Assembly (NCBI RefSeq): GCF_025548555.1 | Contig: NZ_JAJLPA010000024.1 | Span: 1 to 64,000, forward strand | DNA: 64,000 nucleotides | From: Sphingomonas sp. A2-49 | GTDB taxonomy: Bacteria; Pseudomonadota; Alphaproteobacteria; Sphingomonadales; Sphingomonadaceae | Direction of reading: 5' to 3' | In this document: one piece after another, positions 9,579 through 19,300 of the stretch | Position numbering within the stretch: the stretch's first letter is position 1 | Layout: every line of letters begins with the position of its first letter | Program-made: the position numbers and the translations under genes | Notes under the pieces: generated by a model | The model's input: only the letters and a program-made list of their open reading frames with translations | What the model was told of the DNA's origin: nothing | Databases searched by the model: none

Positions 9579-10789
9579 CCCGCGACGACGCCCGCGCCCT
9601 CGATTTCACCGATCCCTTCGCCGCCTGGCGCGACCGGTTCGCATTGCCCGGCGACGTCGTCTACCTCGACGGCAATTCGCTCGGGCCGCTGCCGCGCGCC
9701 GTCCCCGCCCGGCTCGCCGACGTCGCCGAACGGCAATGGGGCACGCGCCTGATCCGCAGCTGGAACGAGGGCTGGATCGACGCGCCGCAGCGGCTGGGGG
9801 CGCGGATCGCGCCGCTGATCGGCGCCGTCGCCGATGCGGTGATCGTCGGCGACACCACCTCGACGCACCTGTTCAAGGCGATCGTCGCCGCGTTGCGCCA
9901 CGACCCGTCGCGCCGGACCGTCGTCAGCGAGGCCGGCAATTTCCCCACCGACCTCCACGTCGCTGAGGGCGCCGTCGCCTGCGTGCCCGGCGCGCGCCTG
10001 CACGTCGTCGAACGCGCCGCGCTGGCGGACGCGCTCGACGACGATACCGCGCTGCTGCTCCTGACGCACGTCCACTACAAGACGGCGGAGCGGTTCGACC
10101 TTGCCGCATGGACCGCACGCGCACACGCCGCCGGCGCGCTGATCCTCTGGGACTTCAGCCATAGCGTCGGCGCGGTCGCGCTCGACGTGACCGCCGCCGA
10201 CGTCGACCTCGCGGTCGGCTGCACCTACAAATACCTCAACGGTGGACCGGGTGCGCCGGCGTTCCTCTACGTCGCGCCGCGGTTGCAGGACGCGCTGGCC
10301 AACCCGGTCAGCGGGTGGATGGGCCATGCCGAACCGTTCGCGTTCCAGGACGCCTATCGGCCTGCCGCCGGGATGACGCGCTGGCTGGTCGGCACGCCGC
10401 CGATCCTCGGCATGGCGAGTCTCGACGCCGCGCTCGACCTGTGGGCAGGGGTCGACATGGCCGCCCTCGCCGCAAAGAGCGCGGCGCTGTTCGCGATCCT
10501 CGCCGAAGCGGGCGCCGACGCGGGCCTGGCCTGCGTCAGCCCCACCGACCCCGAACGGCGCGGCAGCCACATCAGCTTCCGCCACGCCGACGCCTACGCG
10601 CTGACCCAGGCGCTGATCGCGCGTGGGGTCATCGGCGATTTCCGCGACCCCGACATCCTCCGCCTCGGCCTGACGCCGCTGTATCTGAGCCACGAGGACG
10701 TCTGGCGGGCGGGCGAACAGCTGCGCGAGGTCGTCGCCACCGGCGCATGGCGCGATCCCGCATTCGCCCAGCGGCTTGCCGTCACCTGA
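9575..10789 (+). CDS. kynU: Kynureninase
   Basis: A 404-residue PLP-dependent fold-type I enzyme cleaving kynurenine (or 3-hydroxykynurenine) to anthranilate (or 3-hydroxyanthranilate) and alanine. Family signatures are YLDGNSLGPLP (30-40), SWNEGWID, the PLP-phosphate segment GDTTSTHLFK, WDFSHSVGA with the ring-stacking aspartate, and CTYKYLNGGPGAP, in which Lys219 forms the Schiff base. The start ATG at 9575 overlaps the hydrolase stop by 4 bp. Tryptophan dioxygenase is not nearby, so the pathway is only partly encoded here. Confidence 0.92.
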   Translation: MTRDDARALDFTDPFAAWRDRFALPGDVVYLDGNSLGPLPRAVPARLADVAERQWGTRLIRSWNEGWIDAPQRLGARIAPLIGAVADAVIVGDTTSTHLFKAIVAALRHDPSRRTVVSEAGNFPTDLHVAEGAVACVPGARLHVVERAALADALDDDTALLLLTHVHYKTAERFDLAAWTARAHAAGALILWDFSHSVGAVALDVTAADVDLAVGCTYKYLNGGPGAPAFLYVAPRLQDALANPVSGWMGHAEPFAFQDAYRPAAGMTRWLVGTPPILGMASLDAALDLWAGVDMAALAAKSAALFAILAEAGADAGLACVSPTDPERRGSHISFRHADAYALTQALIARGVIGDFRDPDILRLGLTPLYLSHEDVWRAGEQLREVVATGAWRDPAFAQRLAVT

Positions 10790-10875
10790 CCCCGCGCCTC
10801 GCCCATCCTCGTTTCGGCACGGGAACAAACCCGGCGATACAGGATTATGTGGTTTAGAAGACAGGGAGAGTAGAC

Positions 10876-11211
10876 ATGGTTGAGTATACGACGGATCAGA
10901 ACGGCAATCGCGTGATCGTGGAACGTCGCGGTGGCGCCGGCCGGGTGCTCGCGATCGTGGCGGTGATCGTGGTCGTCATCGTGGCGCTGCTGTTCCTGAC
11001 CGGCTTCTGGAGCGCCGACGTGACGAAGAAGGGCTCGCTGCCGTCGGTCGACGTCAGCGCCAAGGGCGGCTCGCTGCCCAAGGTCGACCTGGATTCGAAG
11101 GAAGTCGTCGTCGGCACCAAGGACACGACGGTCGAGGTGCCCAAGGTCAAGACCGAGAAGGAATCGATCTCGGTTCCCGTGGTCGGCGTCAAGGACAATG
11201 GCGGCAAGTAA
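10876..11211 (+). CDS. Small single-pass membrane protein, Lys/Val-rich periplasmic tail
   Basis: A 111-residue protein. The first 23 residues are polar and Arg-rich; one strong transmembrane helix (about 24-46) follows. The C-terminal tail is built of repeated short motifs (SLPSVDVSAKGGSLPKVDLDSKE, VEVPKVKTEKE), suggesting an extended beta or linker segment in the periplasm. A GGGAG lies just before the ATG. It is monocistronic and closed by a strong hairpin at 11235-11265. I do not recognise a function; similar short proteins occur in sphingomonads. Confidence 0.7.
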   Translation: MVEYTTDQNGNRVIVERRGGAGRVLAIVAVIVVVIVALLFLTGFWSADVTKKGSLPSVDVSAKGGSLPKVDLDSKEVVVGTKDTTVEVPKVKTEKESISVPVVGVKDNGGK

Positions 11212-11234
11212 CCGCCACGGTTCGACGACGCACG

Positions 11235-11265
11235 AAGGGCGCTCCCGGCGACGGGGGCGCCCTTT
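11235..11265. terminator. Hairpin terminator between convergent genes
   Basis: A 12-bp stem (AAGGGCGCTCCC with GGGGGCGCCCTT, one G-T pair) and a 6-nt loop, ending in TTT. It sits between two convergent genes and is nearly symmetrical, so it can serve both strands. Confidence 0.75.
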
Positions 11266-11293
11266 GTCGTGACGGCGGTCGGGCGAGCCGGGA

Positions 11294-12004
11294 TCAGTCG
11301 TGCACGCCCGGAAATACCACGCCGTTGAGATTGATCGTCCATTGCAGCGTCAGGGCATGGTCCATCTGCGCCCGCGATCCGCTGCGACCCGGACGGAACT
11401 GGTTGAGGTAGCCGACGTCCATCGACAGGCGCCGGCCGATCGGGACGAGCAACCCGACGATGTTGCGCATCCGCTCGTACCCGCGGCGCTGGCCCCAGCT
11501 GGTCGCATTGGGCAGGTAGAAACTCTCGTGGCTGGCGAACAGCGCGAGGCCCGAGGTGCGCAGGCGGTAATTGTAGCGGACCAAAGGCCGGATGCGGAAG
11601 CCGATCTCGCGGCCGCCCGGGTTGAACCGTTCGTCGACGCGAAAGCGCGTGGTAAACGCGCCGAACGTGCCCACGACCTGCTGGCGCAGCCTGTCCTCGT
11701 CGGCACCGGTATTGCCGTTGTGCGCCCCCACCTTGCGATAGCCGAAGCCGAGTTCGATCCCCTTCGCCGCGCGCACGCCCAGCAATGCACCGAATTCGGT
11801 CTGGTACAGCCCGTCCTGCCGGTCGCTGAAGCGCGCGATCTGTTCCAGCGTCACGCGCACGTCGTCGGTCAGCGGCACGTTGGTGTTGACCTGCGTCCAC
11901 AGCTGCGCGTCCTGCTGCTGGGCCTGCGCCGGGACCGCCAGCAGCGCGAGCGGCACGGCCGGCCACAGGCGGCGGGTCGGGAGGGGGCGGGATCGATCGG
12001 ACAT
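11294..12004 (-). CDS. DUF2490 outer-membrane beta-barrel-like protein
   Basis: A 236-residue secreted protein. An Arg-rich n-region and the hydrophobic run LWPAVPLALLAVPAQAQ give a signal peptide cleaved near residue 29. The mature part has the DUF2490 pattern: QLWTQVNTNVPL at the start, alternating aromatic beta-strands (LELGFGYRKVG, RIRPLVRYNYRL), then NQFRPGRSGSRAQMDHALTLQWTINL near the end. These are probably small outer-membrane barrels of unknown role. I chose ATG at 12004 because the longer frame upstream has no signal peptide logic. Confidence 0.78.
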   Translation of the reverse strand: MSDRSRPLPTRRLWPAVPLALLAVPAQAQQQDAQLWTQVNTNVPLTDDVRVTLEQIARFSDRQDGLYQTEFGALLGVRAAKGIELGFGYRKVGAHNGNTGADEDRLRQQVVGTFGAFTTRFRVDERFNPGGREIGFRIRPLVRYNYRLRTSGLALFASHESFYLPNATSWGQRRGYERMRNIVGLLVPIGRRLSMDVGYLNQFRPGRSGSRAQMDHALTLQWTINLNGVVFPGVHD

Positions 12005-12107
12005 GCACCGGCCGTTACGCCGTGGATGCGCACTTGTCATGAGCGGTCCCGCTTGACCCGATATCCTATCGGGCGGATGGTGTATCAAGCAACGAGCGGG
12101 AGGGATC

Positions 12108-12959
12108 ATGCGGCGGATCATGGCAGGGTGCGGGCTCGCCGCATTGGCGCTCGCGGGGTGCAGCAAGGCGCCCGATTCGACCGGCACGATGGAGGCGCCC
12201 GCCGCCACCGGCGACACCGTCCCCGCCGCCCCCGGCATCGCGGTCACCGCCGCGCCGGGGGTCGCGTTCAACTATCGCTACGGATTCCGCCTGCCGCCGC
12301 GCGCCATCGCCGCCGCGCAGGAGGCGCATGCCGCCGCCTGCGAAAAGCTGGGCATCGCGCGCTGCCGGATCACCGGCATGGACTATCGCGTGATGGGCGA
12401 GAACGCGATCCGCGGCACGCTGGCGTTCAAGCTCGATCCCGCCATCGCCCGCGCGTTCGGTAAACAGGGCGTCGACCTGATCCAGGCGGCCCGGGGCACG
12501 CTCGTCAGCGCCACGATCACCGGCACCGATGCCGGCGCCGCGATCGAACGGGCCGCGGCGACGCGCGACGATGCCGCCGCCGCCGCGCGGCGTGCCGAGG
12601 CGCAGCTCGCCCGACCGGGCGCCGGAGCGGCCGAGCGTGCCGAACTGCAACGCCAGCGCGCCGCCGCCGCGACCGCGGCACGCGACGCGGCCGGCGTGGT
12701 CGCCGATAACCGCGCCAGCCTCGCGACCACGCCGGTGCAGTTCGACTATGACTCGGGCGATGCGATCCGCGGCTTCGACAGCAGCGCGCCGCTGACCAGC
12801 GCGCTCGACACCATGGTGGGCTCGGCGCAGGTGACGCTTGCGGTGCTGTTGGGCGCGATCGCCATCTTCGGCCCGCCGGGGCTCGCGCTGGCGATCGTGG
12901 TCCTGTTGTGGCGGCGCGTGCGCGGGCCGCTCCGGCGCCGGGTCGCGCGCGGCGACTGA
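12108..12959 (+). CDS. DUF4349-type lipoprotein with coiled coil and C-terminal membrane helix
   Basis: A 283-residue protein with a lipobox LALAGC, so Cys18 is the predicted lipidation site. It has the DUF4349 layout: an N-terminal beta segment ([10 protein letters not shown]...), a central domain, an Ala/Arg-rich coiled coil (about 145-195), then [10 protein letters not shown], and finally a transmembrane helix (about 240-265) followed by a basic tail. Function is unknown; the layout suggests it spans between the lipid anchor and the inner membrane. It lies 121 bp before purC and is not obviously part of that operon. Confidence 0.78.
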   Translation: MRRIMAGCGLAALALAGCSKAPDSTGTMEAPAATGDTVPAAPGIAVTAAPGVAFNYRYGFRLPPRAIAAAQEAHAAACEKLGIARCRITGMDYRVMGENAIRGTLAFKLDPAIARAFGKQGVDLIQAARGTLVSATITGTDAGAAIERAAATRDDAAAAARRAEAQLARPGAGAAERAELQRQRAAAATAARDAAGVVADNRASLATTPVQFDYDSGDAIRGFDSSAPLTSALDTMVGSAQVTLAVLLGAIAIFGPPGLALAIVVLLWRRVRGPLRRRVARGD

Positions 12960-13080
12960 TCGCCGCCGCGCCGCGCGCTGCATTGCACCCCCGCCACCCT
13001 TCCCTTATAGGCCCGGCCATTCCGGCCCCGGCCCGCGACCCTCGCGCCGCCGGGGCTGCTCTATTTCAGGGGAACCGCGC

Positions 13081-13860
13081 ATGGCTCGCCGCCGCCAGAT
13101 TTACGAAGGCAAGGCCAAGATCCTGTACGAGGGTCCCGAGCCCGGCACGCTGATCCAGTATTTCAAGGACGACGCGACCGCCTTCAACGCCCAGAAGAAG
13201 GGCACGATCAACGGCAAGGGCGTGCTGAACAACCGGATCAGCGAGCACATCTTCACGCTGCTCGACGCGATCGGCGTGCCGACCCACTTCATCCGCCGCC
13301 TCAACATGCGCGAGCAGCTGATCCGACAGGTCGAGATCGTGCCGATCGAGGTCGTCGTGCGCAACGTCGCCGCCGGCTCGCTGTCGAAGCGGCTGGGGAT
13401 CGAGGAGGGCGTCAAGCTGCCCCGGACGATCATCGAATATTATTACAAGGACGATGCGCTCGGCGATCCGATGATCTCCGACGAACATATCGCCGCGTTC
13501 GGCTGGGCGAGCCAGGAGGAGATGCACGACATCGCCGACCTCGCGATCCGGGTGAACGACTTCCTCACCGGCCTGTTCGCCGGCTGCGGCATCCGGCTGG
13601 TCGACTTCAAGCTCGAATTCGGCCGGATCTGGGACAACGACTATGGCCGGATCATCCTGGCCGACGAGATCAGTCCCGATGGTTGCCGGCTGTGGGACAT
13701 GACGTCGAACGAAAAGCTCGACAAGGATCGCTTCCGCCGCGACCTGGGCGGCGAGGCGGAGGCGTATCAGGAGGTCGCGCGGCGGCTGGGCCTGATGCCG
13801 GAAGGCGAGGACAGCGCCGTGCTCGACCTCGACAGCCACCGCAAGCGCCGGGGGAAGTGA
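13081..13860 (+). CDS. purC: Phosphoribosylaminoimidazole-succinocarboxamide (SAICAR) synthase
   Basis: A 259-residue enzyme ligating aspartate to CAIR with ATP in purine synthesis. Signatures: [12 protein letters not shown] near the N-terminus (glycine-rich nucleotide loop), [13 protein letters not shown], then [16 protein letters not shown] (substrate-binding RNVAAGS), and LVDFKLEFG followed by ILADEISPD for metal binding. A GGGGA lies 6 bp before the ATG. It opens a purC-purS-purQ run with 2-bp and 1-bp gaps. Confidence 0.95.
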   Translation: MARRRQIYEGKAKILYEGPEPGTLIQYFKDDATAFNAQKKGTINGKGVLNNRISEHIFTLLDAIGVPTHFIRRLNMREQLIRQVEIVPIEVVVRNVAAGSLSKRLGIEEGVKLPRTIIEYYYKDDALGDPMISDEHIAAFGWASQEEMHDIADLAIRVNDFLTGLFAGCGIRLVDFKLEFGRIWDNDYGRIILADEISPDGCRLWDMTSNEKLDKDRFRRDLGGEAEAYQEVARRLGLMPEGEDSAVLDLDSHRKRRGK

Positions 13861-13862
13861 CG

Positions 13863-14093
13863 ATGAGGCTGCGTATCTTCGTGACGCTGAAGCCCGGCGT
13901 GCTGGACCCCCAGGGCCGGGCGATCCATCACGCGCTCGGCGGGCTCGGCTTCGCGGGCGTCGAGGACGTGCGCGCGGGCAAGATGTTCGAGCTGGAGGTC
14001 GCCGACGCGACCACCGACGAGAGCATCGACGGCATGTGCCGCCAGTTGCTCGCCAACACCGTCATCGAGAATTATCGCGTGGAGCGGATCTGA
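13863..14093 (+). CDS. purS: Phosphoribosylformylglycinamidine synthase subunit PurS
   Basis: A 76-residue PurS, the small subunit that bridges PurL and PurQ in the three-part FGAM synthase. It shows the family strand [15 protein letters not shown], the segment [18 protein letters not shown] and the end [13 protein letters not shown]. The start ATG at 13863 follows the purC stop by 2 bp. Confidence 0.93.
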   Translation: MRLRIFVTLKPGVLDPQGRAIHHALGGLGFAGVEDVRAGKMFELEVADATTDESIDGMCRQLLANTVIENYRVERI

Positions 14094-14094
14094 C

Positions 14095-14763
14095 ATGAGA
14101 ACCGCGGTCATCGTGTTCCCCGGCTCCAATTGCGACCGCGACCTCGCGGTCGCGCTGGAAGCGGTGACCGGCGTCACGCCGACGATGGTCTGGCACGGCG
14201 ATACCGACCTGCCCGACGGCATCGGGCTGGTCGCGGTACCCGGCGGTTTTTCCTATGGCGATTACCTGCGGTCCGGCGCGATCGCCGCCCGCTCGCCGAT
14301 CATGCAGGCCGTCGTCGCCCGCGCGGGCGAGGGCCTGCCGGTGCTCGGCGTCTGCAACGGCTTCCAGGTTCTGACCGAAGCGGGGCTGCTGCCGGGCGCG
14401 CTGATGCGCAACGCCGGCCTCAACTTCGTCTGCCGCGACGTCGCGCTGACGATCGATGGCGCGCCGTCCGCCTTTACCCGCCGCTATGCCGCGGGCGAGA
14501 CGATCCGCGTCCCCGTCGCGCACCATGACGGCAATTACTTCGCCGACACCGAGACGCTCGACACGCTCGAGGGCGAAGGCCGGGTCGCCTTCCGCTATGC
14601 CGAGGCGGTCAACGGCTCGGCGCGCGGCATCGCGGGCATCGTCAACGCGCGCGGCAACGTGCTCGGCATGATGCCCCACCCCGAACGCCGGATCGAAGCC
14701 GCGCACGGCGGCACCGACGGCCGCCGCCTGTTCGAAGGCGTGCTGGAGACGGTGGGGGCCTGA
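14095..14763 (+). CDS. purQ: Phosphoribosylformylglycinamidine synthase, glutamine amidotransferase subunit
   Basis: A 222-residue class I glutaminase that supplies ammonia to PurL. The first residues ([13 protein letters not shown]) are typical of PurQ. The nucleophile is in [12 protein letters not shown] (Cys of GVCNGFQ), and the His/Glu pair is in [11 protein letters not shown] near the C-terminus. It follows purS by 1 bp. purL is not next in line: a hairpin and then a minus-strand transporter gene follow. Confidence 0.95.
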   Translation: MRTAVIVFPGSNCDRDLAVALEAVTGVTPTMVWHGDTDLPDGIGLVAVPGGFSYGDYLRSGAIAARSPIMQAVVARAGEGLPVLGVCNGFQVLTEAGLLPGALMRNAGLNFVCRDVALTIDGAPSAFTRRYAAGETIRVPVAHHDGNYFADTETLDTLEGEGRVAFRYAEAVNGSARGIAGIVNARGNVLGMMPHPERRIEAAHGGTDGRRLFEGVLETVGA

Positions 14764-14768
14764 ACGAT

Positions 14769-14813
14769 CGTTCCCGGGCGTTCCGCGCCGAACGGAATGC
14801 CCAAGGGGGAACG
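14769..14813 (+). terminator. Long hairpin after purQ, without U-tract
   Basis: A two-part stem: outer CGTTCCC/GGGAACG and inner GGGCGTTCCG/CGGAATGCCC with a 7-nt loop. It starts 5 bp after the purQ stop, a sensible place for a transcript end, but there is no run of T after it. It may instead protect the 3' end of the mRNA. Confidence 0.4.
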
Positions 14814-14983
14814 GGCCTTGCCTCCGCCCGACCGTCACACGGGACGCGTTCAGGGGGCCATCGCGCCACGGGGAGAGCGCCCGTACCTTCAGCCGTTCTC
14901 CTCGCCCCGGAAAGGACCGCGGCGCGGCTCCGACGTGACGATGTGGCGAGGGCTGTCCTGCCAGCGCGAACGGCGATCGGCCG

Positions 14984-15724
14984 TCACACCCGCGCACGGA
15001 ACGGGGTGAAGTCGGTCGCGCGATCGAACACGTCGACGCCCTCGGCGCGCTTCAGCGCCGCCACGACGACATAGGTCACCGGCGTCAGGATCACTTCCCA
15101 CGCCACCTTCAGCGCCCATTGCGTGACCATCACCGTCACCACCAGCCCGGGCGTGAACCCGGCGGCACCGAGAAAGGCGAGCGGGTAGAAGATCAGGCTG
15201 TCCACCCCTTCCCCCAGCACCGTCGAGCCGATCGTGCGCATCCACAGGTGGCGGCCCGCGGTCCGCACCTTCATCCGGGCCATGACGTAGGAATTGACGA
15301 ACTCGCCGGCCCAAAAGGCGCAGAGGCTCGCCACCACGATGCGCGGCACCTGGCCGAAGATCGTCGCATAGGCGGCCTGGTTCGTCCAGCTCGGCGCCGG
15401 CGGCAGCGCGACGACGACCCAGCTCATGAACGCCATGAACACGACCGCGGCGGTCCCCGCCCAGATCACGCGCCGCGCGCGGGCATAGCCATAGACCTCG
15501 GTCAGCACGTCGCCGATCACGTAGCTGACGGGGAAGAACAGGATGCCCGCGCCGAACGGCCACGGTCCGATCCCGGGCAGCACGATCTGCGCCACCTTGC
15601 CCGCGCCGATCACGTTCGACAGCAGCAGGATCGCGACGAACGCGGCCATGACGAAGTCGTAGTAGCGGAACGCCCGTCCGCCCATGTCGCGCGCGTCGAT
15701 CGCGCGTTCGGCCCCATTGCTCAT
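14984..15724 (-). CDS. Queuosine precursor transporter (YhhQ/VUT family)
   Basis: A 246-residue integral membrane protein with about six helices. Family marks are ILLLSNVIGAGK in the first helix, FFPVSYVIGDVLTEVYGYARARRVIW (the VUF conserved segment) and the later FVNSYVMARMKVRT, GSTVLGEGVDSLIFYPLAF and ILTPVTYVVVAALKR. The family imports preQ0/preQ1 for queuosine tRNA modification. I start at ATG 15724 (MSNGAERA). A longer frame would read through the antisense of tRNA-Arg (15784-15860), which cannot be protein coding. Confidence 0.88.
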   Translation of the reverse strand: MSNGAERAIDARDMGGRAFRYYDFVMAAFVAILLLSNVIGAGKVAQIVLPGIGPWPFGAGILFFPVSYVIGDVLTEVYGYARARRVIWAGTAAVVFMAFMSWVVVALPPAPSWTNQAAYATIFGQVPRIVVASLCAFWAGEFVNSYVMARMKVRTAGRHLWMRTIGSTVLGEGVDSLIFYPLAFLGAAGFTPGLVVTVMVTQWALKVAWEVILTPVTYVVVAALKRAEGVDVFDRATDFTPFRARV

Positions 15725-15783
15725 CCGCGGGACTATATGGCGGTTCCACCGCCGCGCAATCCGCGCTAACCCGCGTCCCGCGC

Positions 15784-15860
15784 GCGCCCGTAGTTCAACT
15801 GGATAGAGCACGAGCCTTCTAAGCTTGGAGTTGCAGGTTCGAATCCTGCCGGGCGCGCCA
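15784..15860 (+). tRNA. tRNA-Arg (anticodon TCT)
   Basis: A 77-nt cloverleaf with encoded CCA. The acceptor is GCGCCCG/CGGGCGC, discriminator G. The D-arm is AGTTCAACTGGATAGAGCA, the anticodon loop CTTCTAA (anticodon TCT) sits on a CGAGC/GCTTG stem, and the T-arm is GCAGG-TTCGAAT-CCTGC. It lies about 95 bp upstream of the tracrRNA, at the left border of the CRISPR-Cas locus. Confidence 0.95.
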
Positions 15861-15919
15861 AGGCATTCCCCGTGCAACCCTTTGCGCCATTCTGGTGGCG
15901 TTTGCCGTCGCCGGCATGG

Positions 15920-15951
15920 TTGACAGCACGCGCCGCTCGCGGCAGGGTAAT
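15920..15951 (+). promoter_or_regulatory. Candidate tracrRNA promoter
   Basis: A perfect TTGACA (-35) at 15920-15925. The best -10 match is GGTAAT at 15946-15951 (4 of 6, spacer 20, rather long); a 17-bp spacer would give only CAGGGT. Either places the start of transcription at about 15955-15958, right at the beginning of the anti-repeat. The -35 is convincing, the -10 is not. Confidence 0.5.
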
Positions 15952-15954
15952 CGC

Positions 15955-16030
15955 GTTCAGAAATCGCGGCTGGCTGTTAACAAGCAGTTTGACTGCACCA
16001 AATAAGGGCGAGGCTACGGCCTCGCCTTTT
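15955..16030 (+). ncRNA. tracrRNA for the type II-C system
   Basis: The anti-repeat is at 15955-15981. Its first part, TTCAGAAATCGC, is identical to the array repeat in plus orientation. The rest (GGCTGGCTGTTAAC) differs in sequence but still pairs with the minus-strand repeat RNA through G-U wobbles, giving a near-continuous duplex with one bulged base on each side. Downstream are a small nexus-like hairpin (GCAGT-TTG-ACTGC, 15984-15996), a short linker ACCAAATAA, and a terminator hairpin. The RNA would be about 76 nt. Its role is to pair with pre-crRNA for RNase III processing and to load Cas9. Because it pairs with the minus-strand repeat, it fixes the array direction. Confidence 0.85.
16007..16030 (+). 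terminator. Intrinsic terminator of tracrRNA
   Basis: An 8-bp GC stem GGCGAGGC/GCCTCGCC with loop TACG followed directly by TTTT (then CTGTTTT). This is a textbook rho-independent terminator and also forms the last hairpin of the tracrRNA. Confidence 0.9.
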
Positions 16031-16195
16031 CTGTTTTCGGCACTGGCACGATGGCGTTCGTCGCGCCTGCCCGAATGCCGCGACGACGCTGAATTCGGGA
16101 CGATCGGTCGTCGTCCGTGCCGTGTTCTCCCGTCGGTCTTTCCCTATCCTAACCGGGTCGGACTTTATCGCCGGCCGGCGATTGCATGGGCGGCG

Positions 16196-16223
16196 TTGAC
16201 GTATGCGAACGCTTGCATAGTCT
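16196..16223 (+). promoter_or_regulatory. Possible cas9 promoter
   Basis: TTGACG at 16196-16201 and TAGTCT at 16218-16223, 16 bp apart and about 92 bp before the cas9 start, in an otherwise featureless stretch after the tracrRNA terminator (16031-16315). The -10 is weak. Confidence 0.35.
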
Positions 16224-16315
16224 ATTGGTCTTCTCGTCCCATCAGTCGTGCCGTGCGCTTCACCGGGTGGAGCGCATGGCACGATTGATCGCGGGCAGCC
16301 GAAAGGGATAGATGG

Positions 16316-19300
16316 ATGCGCAGGCTGGGTCTCGACATCGGTACCAATTCGATCGGCTGGTGCCTGATCGAAAACGATGCCGGCATCGCCGACATCGGCG
16401 TCCGCATCTTCTCCGACGGTCGCGATCCGCAATCGGGCACGTCGCTTGCGGTCGACCGTCGCGAGGCGCGGTCGGCGCGCCGGCGGCGGGATCGCTATGT
16501 CGGGCGCCGTTCGGCGTTCCTCGCCGCGCTGGTCGAGCATGGCCTGATGCCGGCCGACGCGGACGAGGCGCAGCTGGTCGCGGCGCTCGATCCCTATGTA
16601 CTGCGCGCACGGGCGCTGGACGAACCGCTCGCGCCGCACGCAATCGGTCGCGCGCTGTTCCACCTCAACCAGCGGCGCGGATTCAAGTCGAACCGCAAGG
16701 CGGAGCGCAAGGCGACCGACGGCGAGGACGGCAAGATCGCCAGCGGCGCGCGCGCGCTCGATCAGGCGATGGCGGACGAGGGCGCGGACACGCTCGGCCA
16801 GTTCCTGCTGCGTCGCGAGACGAAGCGCGTGCGCATGGGCGGCGAGAACCAGGATTACGATTTCTATCCGCAGCGCCGCCACGTCGAATATGAATTCGAC
16901 CGGATCTGGCAGGAACAGGCGCGGCACCATCCCGCGCTGCTGACCGAAACCGCACGCGCCGCGCTGCACCGCATCCTGTTCTACCAGCGGCCGTTGAAGG
17001 AACAGCCGGTCGGCCTGTGCACCTTCGTCCCGAGCGAGCGGCGGCTGGCCAAGGCGCATCCGCTGTTCCAGCAGCGCCGCCTGTACGAGGAGGTCAACCA
17101 GCTGGAGGTAACCACGCCGGGCGAGGCGAACCGGAAGCTGACGCTCGACGAGCGCGACCGGCTGGTCCGCGAATTGTCGCACAAGAAGGCGATCGCCTTC
17201 ACCTCGCTCGGCAACCGGATCAAGCTGGAGCCGGGCCAGAGCTTCAACAAGGCGAGCGACACCCGCACGCAGCTGGCCGGCGACGAGGTGCGCGCGGTGC
17301 TCGGCGACAGGAAGCGGTTCGGCGCCGCATGGGAGAATTTCGACCGCGACCGGCAATGGGCGATCGTCGAGCGGCTGATCGAGGAGGAGGACCCGGATGC
17401 GCTCCACGCCTTCCTGACGCGGGATTGCGGCCTCGACGACGCGCATGCCGCCACTGTCGCCAGGACGTCGCTGCCCGAAGGGCACGGGCGGCTCGGCGCG
17501 ACCGCCACCGCACGCATCCTCTCCGAACTCCAGGCGGAGGTCATCACGTACGACGAGGCGGTGCGGCGCTGCGGCTGGCACCATTCCGACCACCGCACCG
17601 GCGAGATCCTGCCGCAGCTGCCCTATTATGGCGAACTGCTGACCCGCGACATCCCGCCCGGCACGCAGGACCCCGCCGACCCGCCCGAAAAGCGATGGGG
17701 CAAGATCACCAATCCCACCGTCCACATCGGGCTGCGCCAGCTCGAAAAGCTGGTGAACGCGATCATCACCGTCCACGGCCGCCCCGACGAGATCGTAGTC
17801 GAGCTGGCGCGCGAGCTGAAGCTTAACGAGAAGGACAAGGAGGACCACAACCGCCGCATCCGCCGCGACACCGCCGCCGCGGTCAGGCGGTCCGAAAAAC
17901 TGACGCAGGAAGGCATCGCCGACACCGGCGGCAACCGGATGCTGCTGCGCCTCTGGGAAGACCTCAACCCCGCCAACCCGCTCGACCGGCGCTGCCCCTA
18001 TTGCGGCCGGCCGATCGGCATGCGCGCCCTGTTTTCGGGCGAGGCGGACGTCGACCATATCATCCCCTATTCGCGCTCGCTGGACGACAGCGCGGGCAAC
18101 AAGGTCGTCGCCCACCGGTCGTGCAACCGGATCAAGGGCAACCGCACGCCGTTCGAGAAATGGGGCCACGATCCCGACCGCTGGGATGCGATCGCCGCGG
18201 AGGTCGGGCGCCTGCACACGTCCAGGCAATGGCGCTTCGGACCCGATGCGATGGCGCGGGTCGAAAAGGACGGCGGGTTCCTCGCCCGGCAGCTGACCGA
18301 CACCCAATATCTGTCGCGGATGGCGGGGCGCTATCTCGGCAGCCTCTATGCCAGCGCGGACGAGGGCAGCGTCTACGTCATCCCCGGCCGGATGACCGCG
18401 ATGCTGCGCCGGCTGTGGGGGCTCAACGAGTTGCTGGGCGACCACAATATCGTCGAGAACCGGCACAGCAACGCCCCCAAGAACCGGCTCGACCACCGTC
18501 ACCATGCGATCGACGCGGCGGTGGTCGCAGTGACGACGCGCCGCCTGATGCAACGCATCGCCCGCACCGCCGGCCTTGCCGAGGACAAGAACCTCGATCG
18601 CCTGTTCGAAGGGCTCGACCAGCCGTGGGAGGGCTTTCGCGATGAATTGCGCGAGCGGCTGCGCACGATCGTCGTCAGCCACAAGGCCGATCATGGGCGC
18701 ACGCGCAAGCCCGCGCCCGGCCGCGACGTCACCGCGGGCCGCCTGCACAACGACACCGCCTACGGACTGACCGGCGAAACGTCGCCCAAGGGCCTGCCGA
18801 TCGTCGTCCATCGCGTCCCCCTCGCCAGCCTCAAGCCCGCCGACATCGCTGCGGCCGATCGCATTCCCGATCCGGCGCTGCGCGCCGCGCTGGCCGATGC
18901 GACCGCGGGACGATCGGGCAAGGATTTCGACGCTGCGATCGCCCGCTTCGCGCGGCAGCATCCGCAATTCGCAGGAACGCGGCGCGTGCGCGTGCGCGAA
19001 CCGTTGAGCGTCATTCCGATCCGGGACGGCGCGGGCCGCATCTACAAGGCGTACAAGGGCGATTCGAACGCGCGCTTCGACGTGTGGCGGCTGCCCGATG
19101 GCAAATGGGTGTCCGACATCGTCTCGATGTTCGACGCGCACCAGCCCGATCAGGGGGACCGTCGACCGCATCCCGCCGCCAAGCGGGTGCTGAGCCTGCA
19201 CCAGAACGACATGCTCGCGATCGAACGCGACGGCGGCCCGCGCGAGATCGTGCGCGTGGTGAAATTCTCCACAATCGGCACGCTGCAACTCGCCGCGTCG

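Noticed and set aside
15725..15877. N-terminal extension of the YhhQ-like transporter (GRIRTCNSKLRR...)
   Set aside because: This is the antisense translation of tRNA-Arg, a familiar annotation artefact. The start was moved to 15724.
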